From: an uncultured Candidatus Nemicrothrix sp.
Lineage (GTDB): Bacteria > Actinomycetota > Acidimicrobiia > Acidimicrobiales > Acidimicrobilacustridaceae
Direction of reading: 5' to 3'
Assembly: GCA_903827085.1 (NCBI GenBank)
Contig: CAIKHC010000243.1
Span: 1-6,576 of the forward strand
DNA: 6,576 bases
Position numbers and translations under genes: made by a program. This document shows, in pieces, positions 1-5,678 of this stretch. The notes below the pieces were generated by a model, which saw only the letters and a list, made by a program, of their open reading frames with translations, made no database searches and was not told the DNA's origin. Position 1 is the stretch's first letter, and every line of letters starts with the position of its first letter.

Positions 1-292
1 CGTCGCGAGAACTGAGCGCATCGTCATAGGTCGAACCCGCCAGCGGGACGAACGGCACAACATCGACAACTCCGATTCGCGGATGGACTCCGGTGTGGGT
101 GTGCAGGTCGAGCCGCTGGATGGCTGCCTTGATCACCGCCGGGGGAGCAGTGGGACCAACGACGGTGATGACCGATCGGTTGTGATCGCCATCGCGGTGC
201 ACATCGAGAAGATCGCTGCCGGCAGCGAGCGCGATTTCCTCGACAAGGTCGAGGTCGCGGCCTTCGCTGATGTTGATGACGCACTCAATCAC
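1..292 (-). CDS. ftcD: Glutamate formimidoyltransferase (FTCD N-terminal type), 5' portion only
   Basis: This frame gives the first 97 residues of a formiminotransferase; the 3' part lies beyond the window edge. The family transfers the formimino group of N-formimino-L-glutamate to tetrahydrofolate, the cytoplasmic last step of one histidine-degradation route, feeding one-carbon metabolism. Visible family signatures are the N-terminus MIECVINISEGRD, an HNRSVITVVG segment at about 37-46, and HTGVHPRIGVVDVVPFVPL at about 66-84, which matches the family's conserved His-Pro-Arg and DV(C)PF(V/I)P block around the active site. The start is GTG at 292-290. An in-frame TGA at 301-299 rules out anything longer, and the family usually begins right at the (M/V)xECV motif. 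The nearest AGGA-like sequence is about 18 nt upstream, too far for a good ribosome site, so the start may be leaderless or poorly translated. Whether a cyclodeaminase domain follows cannot be seen. Confidence 0.87.
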   Translation of the reverse strand, partial: MIECVINISEGRDLDLVEEIALAAGSDLLDVHRDGDHNRSVITVVGPTAPPAVIKAAIQRLDLHTHTGVHPRIGVVDVVPFVPLAGSTYDDALSSRD

Positions 293-311
293 GATTGATC
301 ACGAACGCGAT

Positions 312-354
312 CCTGCCCCATCCATCTCCGGGAGGTGGAGATAGATGGGGCAGG
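312..354 (-). terminator. 18-bp hairpin between the WhiB gene and ftcD; terminator or leader structure
   Basis: Two 18-base arms (312-329 and 337-354) enclose a 7-base loop. On the minus strand every position pairs, one as a U·G wobble; on the plus strand the same position is a C-A mismatch. The structure therefore fits a minus-strand RNA better. It starts 54 bases after the WhiB stop and ends 19 bases before the ftcD GTG. No U-tract follows, which is common for actinobacterial terminators. The likeliest role is ending the WhiB transcript, but because it lies so close to the ftcD start it could also sit in an ftcD leader. Confidence 0.7.
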
Positions 355-408
355 TCGTGGTTGGCAGTGCAACGCAGTGGCTGCGCTGGATGCGCGATGG
401 GAAATCGA

Positions 409-660
409 TCAGACGGTGAGCAAGTGGCTGGGGGTTCGGCGGCCCTTCAGCATCCGGCGTCGTTGGCGCTCGGAGGTGGCGCCCCACACGCCGTGGTCGA
501 TGCGGTTGTCGAGGGCGTAGTCGAGGCACTGTGCCGCTACTGGGCAGGTGGCGCAGATGCGCTTGGCAACCTCGACCCCGACGCCGTCGCTCGGGAAGAA
601 GGTGGAGGGAGGGTGGTCCTTGCAGTTGCCGTCATTCATCCAGGGGGTGGGGTTATCCAT
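409..660 (-). CDS. WhiB-family iron-sulfur transcriptional regulator
   Basis: An 83-aa protein with the full Wbl signature. Four cysteines, at residues 13, 36, 39 and 45 (spacing C-x22-C-x2-C-x5-C), would ligate a [4Fe-4S] cluster. The GVWGA turn follows at 57-61, then a basic tail (SERQRRRMLKGRR) of the kind that contacts DNA. Wbl proteins usually act by binding region 4 of the primary sigma factor and respond to redox or nitric oxide; which subfamily this is (WhiB1-like, WhiB2-like and so on) I cannot say. The ATG at 660 is chosen because it puts about 12 residues before the first cysteine, as in small Wbl proteins. The frame stays open upstream to 738, but that extension is Pro/Ser/Arg-rich and unlike the family. 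No clear Shine-Dalgarno precedes the ATG. The gene is divergent from the ppk1 unit and is followed by the hairpin at 312-354. Confidence 0.9.
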   Translation of the reverse strand: MDNPTPWMNDGNCKDHPPSTFFPSDGVGVEVAKRICATCPVAAQCLDYALDNRIDHGVWGATSERQRRRMLKGRRTPSHLLTV

Positions 661-835
661 GTCGGGGAAGGTACGGATGGGGGGCGAAAGCGGAGGTAAG
701 GAGAACCGCTGGTTTCCTCTAAATGAACCTTTTCCCAAGGGGGGCAGTCATTGGGGGCTCTTGGCGGGTCGCCGCTAGGCTGTCTCACCTTGCGGGGTCG
801 CCCTTGGCTCCAGATGACGAAAGTGCCGTGCCACC
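661..835. other. Divergent intergenic region between the WhiB gene and the ppk1 unit
   Basis: These 175 bases separate two outward-facing transcription units and should hold promoters for both. Toward the plus strand there is a plausible TAGGCT -10 (listed separately). Toward the minus strand I find no convincing -35/-10 pair. G runs (for example at 678-683 and 739-744) make the region skewed. I see no RNA gene and no PHO-box repeat here. Confidence 0.5.
776..781 (+). promoter_or_regulatory. Candidate -10 element (TAGGCT) for the ppk1 unit
   Basis: TAGGCT fits the actinobacterial TAnnnT -10 consensus and lies 54 bases before the ATG of the 88-aa gene. The best -35 candidate is TTGGGG at 751-756, with a rather long 19-base spacer. 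This is pattern matching only; no transcription start is known. Confidence 0.35.
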
Positions 836-1102
836 ATGTCGATGCCCGAAGTCGAAACCGATCAGCCGCCTCGTGGGCATGTCCGAGTGATCTACCTCGG
901 CCCGGTCGCTCCGCACTGGGACGTCCAAGGTGATTCTGAGGTTCGTGGCCTGGTCGACGAGTTCCGCAACCGCGTGATGGCCCGTCTGCTCCTTCTCCCG
1001 CCGCACGATCCACAGTTCCGTCGCAACAAGGAACGCGTCGCTCGTGATGCCGAGCGCGAGAACCTGACACTCGTCTGGGACCTCGGCATTCCGGAAGACT
1101 GA
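836..1102 (+). CDS. Conserved-looking 88-aa protein of unknown function, first gene of the ppk1 unit
   Basis: I do not recognise a named family. The protein is soluble, with no signal peptide and no membrane segment. It opens with a short polar N-terminus, then a likely beta strand (HVRVIYLGPVAPHW, about 15-28), a helical stretch (DEFRNRVMARLLLLPPHD, about 41-58), a charged helix (RRNKERVARDAERE, about 62-75) and a final hydrophobic strand LTLVWDLGI. No cysteines and no obvious catalytic motif are present. Codon third positions are G/C-rich in this frame and the stop lies only 2 bases before the ppk1 ATG, so it is probably a real gene co-transcribed with ppk1. The start could be the ATG at 836 or the one at 842; neither has a strong Shine-Dalgarno. 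A role linked to polyphosphate kinase is inferred from position alone. Confidence 0.75.
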   Translation: MSMPEVETDQPPRGHVRVIYLGPVAPHWDVQGDSEVRGLVDEFRNRVMARLLLLPPHDPQFRRNKERVARDAERENLTLVWDLGIPED

Positions 1103-1104
1103 TC

Positions 1105-3201
1105 ATGTCGCTCGGCGTGTCGCGACCGGTGGTGCATCTCACGCCCGCCCAACTCGCGGCGTCTCCTGAGCGTTTCCTTAATCGAGAACTCTCGTGGCTC
1201 GACTTCGACGCCAGAGTTCTCGCTCTTGCCTCGAATCCCGATGTTCCCCTTCTTGAGCGGGCCAAGTTCGTTGCAATCTTTTCGCAGAACCTCGATGAGT
1301 TCTTTCAGGTTCGTGTCGCCGGCCTGAAAGATCAGGTTGCCGCTGGACTGGGTAAGCAAACAGCCGATGGTCGGACCGCTGCGCAGCAGCTGCGCGAAAT
1401 CCATGAGCAGCTCTCGGCTCTTGTTGCTACAGCCGAGCGCGTCTTTCTCGACGAGCTTGTTCCCGCGCTCGCTGGTGTCGGCATTGTGTTCTCGAGTTAC
1501 GAAGAACTCGACGATGACGACCGCTCCTATCTCGACACCGTTTTTGAAGAGCGCATTTTCCCGGTCCTTACGCCGCTGGCTGTCGACCCCGGACATCCTT
1601 TTCCCTACATCTCTGATCTTTCTCTGAACCTTGCGGTTGTCGTGAACGACCCGGTCACCGGCGAGCATCGCTTTGCCCGAGTCAAGGTTCCCAATCTGCT
1701 TCCGCGATTCGTCGTGATGCCCGATGGTGAGCGATTCATTCCACTCGAACAGGTCATCGCGTCTCATCTCGATGTGCTGTTCCCCGGCATGGAGCCCGGC
1801 ACGCATTACGCCTTCCGAGTCACTCGGAACGCCGACCTCACGGTGGAAGAAGAAGATGCTGACGATCTTCTCGAAACGATCGAACTTGAACTTCGCCGTC
1901 GCCGCTTTGGCCGAGCCGTTCGTCTCGAGATCGATTCCAACGTTTCAGAGGAGATCCTCGAGCTGCTACGCGACGAACTCGATCTTGACGCTGCGGACAT
2001 TTACACGTTCTCTGGTCCAATCGATTTGGGTGGCCTCTTCGGACTCATGAGTCTCGATCGTCCCGACCTCAAGGATGAACCGTGGGCGCCGATAACGCAG
2101 CCTCGTTTATCGAGCACCGATCCCGACGAACCGGTCGACATCTTTGCGGTCATCCGCGATCGCGATGTTCTGATGCATCACCCCTACGAATCATTTTCAA
2201 CCTCTGTTGAGGAGTTCATTCGTCAGGCGTCGGTTGATCCGTCAGTTCTCGCAATCAAACTCACGCTGTATCGCACCTCATCTGACACCTCGATTATCAA
2301 GTCGCTTGTTCGTGCTGCCGAGCGCGGCAAGCAGGTTGCTGCACTCGTCGAACTCAAAGCTCGGTTCGACGAAAAGAAGAACATCGGATGGGCGAAGGAA
2401 TTAGAAAAAGCGGGCGTTCACGTGATCTACGGCCTTATGGGCCTCAAGATTCATACAAAGACCACACTTGTTGTTCGCGAAGAGCACGACGGCATCCGCC
2501 GGTATTGCCATATCGGAACCGGTAATTACAACCCGAAGACTGCGCGCCTCTACGAGGACGTCGGTCTTCTCACTGCCGACCCGGCCGTGGGTTCAGATCT
2601 CACGCAGTTGTTCAATCTGCTTACGGGCTTTGCCCGCGACCCTGAATTCTCAAAACTGTTGATCTCGCCCACAACCATTCGTCCGGGAATTGCTGAACTC
2701 ATTGCGAACGAAGCAGCACTGGGCGCTGAAGGTCACATCGTTCTCAAAATGAATAGCCTCGTTGATGCGGCGCTTATCGACTCTCTCTATGCGGCCTCGC
2801 AAGCGGGCACCAGAGTCGACCTGATCGTGCGCGGCATTTGCTGCTTGCGTCCAGGCATCCCGGGATTGTCCGAAAACATCCATGTGCGCTCGATTGTCGG
2901 TCGTTATCTGGAGCATTCGCGGATCTATTACTTCAAGCACGGTGCCGCGGGCGCTCCCGTGTACTACATCGGATCCGCAGATCTCATGCCCCGCAACCTC
3001 GACCGCCGTGTTGAAGCCCTGGTTCCCGTGGAAGATCCGTTGCTGCAGGCCCGTTTGCACGAGATCCTTGACGTCAACCTTGAAGACGATTCTCTCGCGT
3101 GGGCGTTGGGTCCCGATACGACATGGAGTCGCGTTCTCGGCGCCGACCAGTTCGACACTCATCGCCGCTTCGAGGCAATTGCACTCGAACGTCGTGTCTG
3201 A
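1105..3201 (+). CDS. ppk1: Polyphosphate kinase 1 (PPK1)
   Basis: A full-length 698-aa PPK1, which reversibly transfers the gamma phosphate of ATP onto inorganic polyphosphate. The N domain starts at about residue 24 (FLNRELSWLDFDARVL...NLDEFFQVRV). A head domain (about 130-330) follows, then two phospholipase D-like catalytic domains. In the first (from about 345), DIFAVIRDRDVLMHHPYESF precedes LYRTSSDTS with Arg390 and ELKARFDEKKN with Arg420; these correspond to the metal/phosphate-binding Arg375 and Arg405 of E. coli. His450 in GLKIHTKTT is the expected autophosphorylated histidine (E. coli His435), and His612 in YYFKHG is the second essential histidine (His592). The ATG at 1105 is supported by a GGAAG ribosome site 7 bases upstream (1093-1097). 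It lies 2 bases after the preceding gene's stop and 6 bases before the Nudix gene, so the three are probably one operon. No key residue is missing. Confidence 0.97.
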   Translation: MSLGVSRPVVHLTPAQLAASPERFLNRELSWLDFDARVLALASNPDVPLLERAKFVAIFSQNLDEFFQVRVAGLKDQVAAGLGKQTADGRTAAQQLREIHEQLSALVATAERVFLDELVPALAGVGIVFSSYEELDDDDRSYLDTVFEERIFPVLTPLAVDPGHPFPYISDLSLNLAVVVNDPVTGEHRFARVKVPNLLPRFVVMPDGERFIPLEQVIASHLDVLFPGMEPGTHYAFRVTRNADLTVEEEDADDLLETIELELRRRRFGRAVRLEIDSNVSEEILELLRDELDLDAADIYTFSGPIDLGGLFGLMSLDRPDLKDEPWAPITQPRLSSTDPDEPVDIFAVIRDRDVLMHHPYESFSTSVEEFIRQASVDPSVLAIKLTLYRTSSDTSIIKSLVRAAERGKQVAALVELKARFDEKKNIGWAKELEKAGVHVIYGLMGLKIHTKTTLVVREEHDGIRRYCHIGTGNYNPKTARLYEDVGLLTADPAVGSDLTQLFNLLTGFARDPEFSKLLISPTTIRPGIAELIANEAALGAEGHIVLKMNSLVDAALIDSLYAASQAGTRVDLIVRGICCLRPGIPGLSENIHVRSIVGRYLEHSRIYYFKHGAAGAPVYYIGSADLMPRNLDRRVEALVPVEDPLLQARLHEILDVNLEDDSLAWALGPDTTWSRVLGADQFDTHRRFEAIALERRV

Positions 3202-3207
3202 ATCTGC

Positions 3208-3648
3208 ATGACGGTCCGCAAAGCGATTGACGATGGCGCTGAATCATTCGACGTGCGCGCCGCTGGCGGGGTGATCTTTCGGGGTCAACTCGCTGAGCCC
3301 GAGATCGTGATTGTGCATCGTCCCCGCTATGACGACTGGACCTTCCCGAAGGGAAAGGCTGAGCCGGGCGAAACCGATGAGCAAACAGCGCATCGCGAAG
3401 TACTCGAGGAAACTGGCTTCGATTGTGAACTCGGTGACGAGTTGCCGTCAGTGACCTACCGCGACCATAAAGACCGTTCCAAGATTGTTCGGTACTGGGT
3501 GATGCATGTTCAGTCCGGAACATTCGAGGTCAACGAAGAAGTCGATGCTCTCGAGTGGGTCAGTCCGGTTGAAGCGGGGGAACGGCTCACCTATGACCAC
3601 GATGTCGACGTGCTGTCAGCATTTCTTTCGCTGGGACACGACGACTAA
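3208..3648 (+). CDS. mutT: MutT-like Nudix hydrolase
   Basis: A 146-aa single-domain Nudix protein. The Nudix box is perfect at residues 49-71: Gly49, Glu55, Arg63-Glu64, Glu67-Glu68, Gly70, giving the GX5EX7REUXEEXGU pattern that binds the catalytic Mg2+. The segment HRPRYDDWTFPKGK (37-50) is typical of mycobacterial MutT1 and related enzymes, which hydrolyse 8-oxo-dGTP/8-oxo-GTP and diadenosine polyphosphates. Unlike M. tuberculosis MutT1 (about 317 aa) it has no C-terminal histidine-phosphatase domain. The gene follows ppk1 by 6 bases; as I recall, ppk1 and mutT1 are also neighbours in M. tuberculosis. Substrate cannot be decided from sequence: oxidised nucleotides, Ap4A-type dinucleotides and even polyphosphate are possible. 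It converges on arsC with only 11 bases between the two stop codons. Confidence 0.9.
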   Translation: MTVRKAIDDGAESFDVRAAGGVIFRGQLAEPEIVIVHRPRYDDWTFPKGKAEPGETDEQTAHREVLEETGFDCELGDELPSVTYRDHKDRSKIVRYWVMHVQSGTFEVNEEVDALEWVSPVEAGERLTYDHDVDVLSAFLSLGHDD

Positions 3649-3665
3649 GTCGCACGCATTTAGTC
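3643..3665. terminator. Weak inverted repeat spanning the convergent mutT and arsC ends
   Basis: GACTAA (3643-3648) and TTAGTC (3660-3665) are exact complements around an 11-base loop, and each arm contains one of the two stop codons. The stem is short and AT-rich with no T-tract, so a bidirectional terminator is possible but uncertain; it may be a by-product of the two TAA stops. Confidence 0.25.
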
Positions 3666-4070
3666 AGTGAGTTCAGCGATGAGTTCGCGAACGCGTCGCT
3701 CGATTTCATCGCGAATCGGACGCACGGATTCGACGCCTTGGCCTGCAGGATCTTCAAGCACCCAATCGAGGTAGCGAACGCCCGGAAAGAACGGGCAGTT
3801 ATCGCCGCACCCCATGGTGATGACGACGTCGCATCGTTCAACAACTTGAGCATCAAGAATCTTTGGGTGCGCACCGCGTTCGACGAGATCGATGCCGACC
3901 TCGTTCATGGCCTCGATCACGGCAGGGTTAAGTGTGTTCGCAGGTGCACTTCCGGCGGAAAGCACTTCGATGCGATCGCCGGCGAGGTGGTCGAGAAATC
4001 CAGCCGCCATTTGCGATCGGCCGGCGTTGTGGACACAAACGAATAGGACAGTGGGTTTTGTTGTTGTCAT
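3660..4070 (-). CDS. arsC: Arsenate reductase, low-molecular-weight phosphatase type
   Basis: A 136-aa ArsC of the LMW tyrosine-phosphatase fold, reducing arsenate to arsenite in the cytoplasm. The P-loop CVHNAGRS places the nucleophile Cys12 and the oxyanion-binding Arg18 in the CX5R motif. Asp107-Pro108 in LEDPAGQG is the family's general-acid loop. Other cysteines are Cys80, Cys88 and Cys92, the last two in the GCGDNCP segment where thioredoxin-coupled ArsC proteins carry their resolving cysteines. Reductant choice (thioredoxin with a three-cysteine relay, or mycothiol/mycoredoxin as in Corynebacterium ArsC1/ArsC2) cannot be settled here. The ATG overlaps the aquaporin stop by 4 bases (ATGA), which suggests translational coupling and makes arsC the last gene of the arsI-aquaporin-arsC operon. 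Confidence 0.95.
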   Translation of the reverse strand: MTTTKPTVLFVCVHNAGRSQMAAGFLDHLAGDRIEVLSAGSAPANTLNPAVIEAMNEVGIDLVERGAHPKILDAQVVERCDVVITMGCGDNCPFFPGVRYLDWVLEDPAGQGVESVRPIRDEIERRVRELIAELTD

Positions 4071-4771
4071 TTGTCTTCCTCGTGCTTCATGAGTAGTTCA
4101 TCGGCAAACTCGTCAACATCGGGGAACACGATGCGGATGGCGACAAGGGCAAGGGCCATTCCGATGAACTGGGCGATAATGAACCCCGGTGCTGACTCTG
4201 GCGCGATGCCTGCAAAAGAGTCAGAAAGGCTGCGCCCGATAGTGATAGCTGGATTGGCGAAGCTCGTTGACGAAGTAAAGAAGTAGGCCGCCGTGATGTA
4301 GCCAGCAACGACGAACGGGGCGAGTGTCGACTTTCCCGATCGGACGACACCAAAGATCACGAGAAGAAGGCCGAGAGTGGCGACGATTTCACCAAGCCAT
4401 AGTCCGCCGCCAGATCGGGTTTTCGTCGAGATGTCGATGGCGGTGAGGCCGAACATGAGGTTCGCAACCATGACGCCCACGATCATCCCGAAGATTTGGG
4501 CTGCGATATACGGCAGCACCTCTCGTGTGGGAATGCCGTGGAAGACGCGGTCGGCAATCGTTACGACCGGATTGAAATGTGCGCCGGACACTGATCCGAA
4601 AGCAGCGATAAGCGCGACCAGCGCGCCTGCAGTAGCCACGGTGTTGCAGAGCAATTGGAGAGCAATGTTGTCGGTCAGGTTTGTGGCCATGATGCCTGAC
4701 CCGATCACCGTGGCGATGAGGAAGGCGGAGCCGAGAAATTCGGCAACGCACTTCCGGAGCAGTGGCGACAT
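4067..4771 (-). CDS. aqpS: Arsenic-operon aquaglyceroporin (MIP family, AqpS-like)
   Basis: A 234-aa MIP channel with six predicted membrane spans (roughly 6-27, 37-57, 85-107, 123-143, 149-167, 195-215) and two pore half-helices. The first pore motif is HFNPVVT (NPV at 67-69 instead of NPA), the second FANPAIT (NPA at 173-175). The Arg that follows the second NPA in AqpZ and GlpF is replaced by Ile176. Such changes are typical, as I recall, of the AqpS group found in ars operons, which lets arsenite (and possibly methylated or organic trivalent arsenic) flow out down its gradient. The start is the ATG at 4771-4769, sharing one base with the arsI stop (TGATG). The frame is open for 53 more codons upstream, but that extension overlaps arsI and lacks MIP character. 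The C-terminus is acidic. No ArsB or Acr3 pump is in the cassette, so this channel is the likely arsenite exit. Confidence 0.92.
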   Translation of the reverse strand: MSPLLRKCVAEFLGSAFLIATVIGSGIMATNLTDNIALQLLCNTVATAGALVALIAAFGSVSGAHFNPVVTIADRVFHGIPTREVLPYIAAQIFGMIVGVMVANLMFGLTAIDISTKTRSGGGLWLGEIVATLGLLLVIFGVVRSGKSTLAPFVVAGYITAAYFFTSSTSFANPAITIGRSLSDSFAGIAPESAPGFIIAQFIGMALALVAIRIVFPDVDEFADELLMKHEEDK

Positions 4772-5232
4772 CAGCAGCAACCAGGCTTCGCGGCGAGACT
4801 CACCGGCTCTGCGGGTGATGAGGTTGCACAGCACACATCCCCACCATCGACTGGTGCTGAACCAAAGACGACGGAGTCGGAGATCACTGTATAAACCTCC
4901 CAGCGGGCATCGTCGGGATCGCGAACCCACACCTTGTCCTGAACGGCATAGCAGCAGGTGGTTTGTTCCTCGACGTCGGTTGTGAGACCTATTTGATCGA
5001 AGCGATTCGTTGCTTCAGCGACCTCGTCGGTGGATTCGACTTCGATGCCGAGATGATTGAGTCGTTCGGCGACAGTGTTCTCGATAAGCACAAGCTTGAG
5101 AGGAGGATCAGCGATAGCGAAGTTTGCGTAGCCCTCACGTACCTTGGCGGGCTCGGTATTGAACATCTTCGAGTAAAACGCGATTGCTTCGTTGATGTCA
5201 GACACGTTGAGTGCAAGTTGGACTCGGGACAC
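4771..5232 (-). CDS. arsI: ArsI/CadI-family metalloenzyme, probable C-As lyase
   Basis: A 153-aa vicinal-oxygen-chelate protein. ArsI enzymes use Fe(II) and oxygen to cleave the carbon-arsenic bond of trivalent organoarsenicals such as methylarsenite, giving arsenite. Candidate metal ligands are Gln5 (VQLALNV), His60 (LNHLGIEV) and Glu112 (WEVYTV); the vicinal pair Cys93-Cys94 in TTCCYAVQDKVWV is the arsenic-binding site of the family. The body closely resembles M. tuberculosis CadI (SRVQLALNV, GYANFAIADPPLKLVL). The tail carries two further Cys pairs (134-135 and 152-153). The GTG at 5232 is chosen because GAGGAG lies 5 bases upstream (5238-5243) and the family starts at (M)SRVQ. The frame is open to 5310, but that would run through the operator. 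It is the first gene of the operon, divergent from arsR, and its stop overlaps the aquaporin start. The cadmium-inducible CadI function is the alternative reading, but the ars neighbours favour ArsI. Confidence 0.93.
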   Translation of the reverse strand: MSRVQLALNVSDINEAIAFYSKMFNTEPAKVREGYANFAIADPPLKLVLIENTVAERLNHLGIEVESTDEVAEATNRFDQIGLTTDVEEQTTCCYAVQDKVWVRDPDDARWEVYTVISDSVVFGSAPVDGGDVCCATSSPAEPVSLAAKPGCC

Positions 5233-5237
5233 GGGGG

Positions 5238-5243
5238 CTCCTC
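5238..5243 (-). promoter_or_regulatory. Ribosome binding site that fixes the arsI GTG start
   Basis: GAGGAG on the minus strand, 5 bases before the GTG at 5232. It is the strongest Shine-Dalgarno in the window and decides for the GTG over upstream in-frame starts. Confidence 0.75.
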
Positions 5244-5293
5244 GTTTTCGGTGTTCAAGACATTGATCACCTTCGATACGTACTATTGTAGGC

Positions 5294-5313
5294 ATATCGA
5301 CAACCGTCAATAT
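5294..5313. promoter_or_regulatory. Candidate ArsR operator in the arsR/arsI divergent promoter region
   Basis: ATATCGAC, a 4-base spacer AACC, then GTCAATAT form an 8-bp inverted repeat with one mismatch. AT-rich dyads with this ATCGAC/GTCGAT core resemble those bound by actinobacterial ArsR repressors. It lies 20 bases before the arsR ATG and 62 bases before the arsI start, so one site could control both directions. TTGACG, readable on the minus strand at 5310-5305, would be an arsI -35 inside the right arm, with TACAAT at 5290-5285 as -10 but a short 14-base spacer. A looser half-site TCGATA at 5273-5278 mirrors TATCGA at 5295-5300. Binding is inferred, not shown. Confidence 0.6.
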
Positions 5314-5332
5314 CTAGTTGAGGTGGCGTTCA

Positions 5333-5677
5333 ATGTCCGCGAAAAATGCGAAACCGAAATCCATCACAAAAGTGTGCTGTGGCACTGCTCGCGACATTCC
5401 GCTTAGCCAACGCGATGCCGATGAACTGGCGTCGGTCTTCGCCGCACTTTCCGATCCCGTCCGTCTCCGACTGCTCTCGATCATTAGTTCTGCGCCCGAT
5501 GGCGAAGTGTGCGCGTGTGATTTGGTCACGCCGATCGGAAAGTCACAGCCCACCGTGAGCCATCACCTCAAGATCCTGTTCGAGGCTGGCCTGGTAGAGC
5601 GAGAGAAGCGGGGGGTCTGGGTCTGGTATCGAGCGGTGCCTGAGCGGCTCGATTCGCTTGCCTCTCGTTTGCATTGA
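5333..5677 (+). CDS. arsR: ArsR-family arsenic-responsive repressor
   Basis: A 114-aa winged-helix repressor that should release DNA on binding arsenite. The dimer/DNA core begins at LASVFAALSDPVRLRLLSII (32-51); the recognition helix is in SQPTVSHHLKILFEAGLVE (71-89), followed by the wing REKRGVWVWYR. Cysteines occur as an N-terminal pair, Cys15-Cys16 (KVCCGT), and as Cys60 and Cys62 in EVCACDL, the position of the E. coli ELCVCDL metal box. The Corynebacterium ArsR group senses arsenite through N-terminal CC plus a downstream cysteine, so both halves are present. The ATG at 5333 is preferred because GAGGTGG (5320-5326) lies 6 bases upstream; a TTG at 5318 would add five residues but consumes that site. 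It is transcribed away from arsI, with the shared operator between them. Confidence 0.94.
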   Translation: MSAKNAKPKSITKVCCGTARDIPLSQRDADELASVFAALSDPVRLRLLSIISSAPDGEVCACDLVTPIGKSQPTVSHHLKILFEAGLVEREKRGVWVWYRAVPERLDSLASRLH

Positions 5678-5678
5678 A

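Noticed and set aside
83..298. 71-codon plus-strand frame opposite ftcD
   Set aside because: The minus strand in this stretch encodes clear formiminotransferase motifs, so the plus frame is a shadow.
281..298. TCAATC-GT-GATTGA inverted repeat over the ftcD start codon
   Set aside because: Six-base arms at a start codon can arise by chance; no second copy or known regulator supports it.
295..699. 134-codon plus-strand frame opposite the WhiB gene
   Set aside because: It is antisense to four correctly spaced WhiB cysteines, and its Gly/Ala/Val-rich translation is typical of GC-rich shadows.
892..1806. 304-codon open frame on the minus strand across ppk1 and the 88-aa gene
   Set aside because: Antisense shadow: the plus strand carries an unmistakable PPK1, and the minus-strand protein is a low-complexity Arg/Ser-rich product with no family features.
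2650..3162. 170-codon minus-strand frame inside ppk1
   Set aside because: It lies fully inside the PPK1 C-terminal domains and has no recognisable content.
4377..4985. 202-codon plus-strand frame opposite the aquaporin and arsI
   Set aside because: Antisense to two recognisable proteins; it spans their junction and shows no domain.
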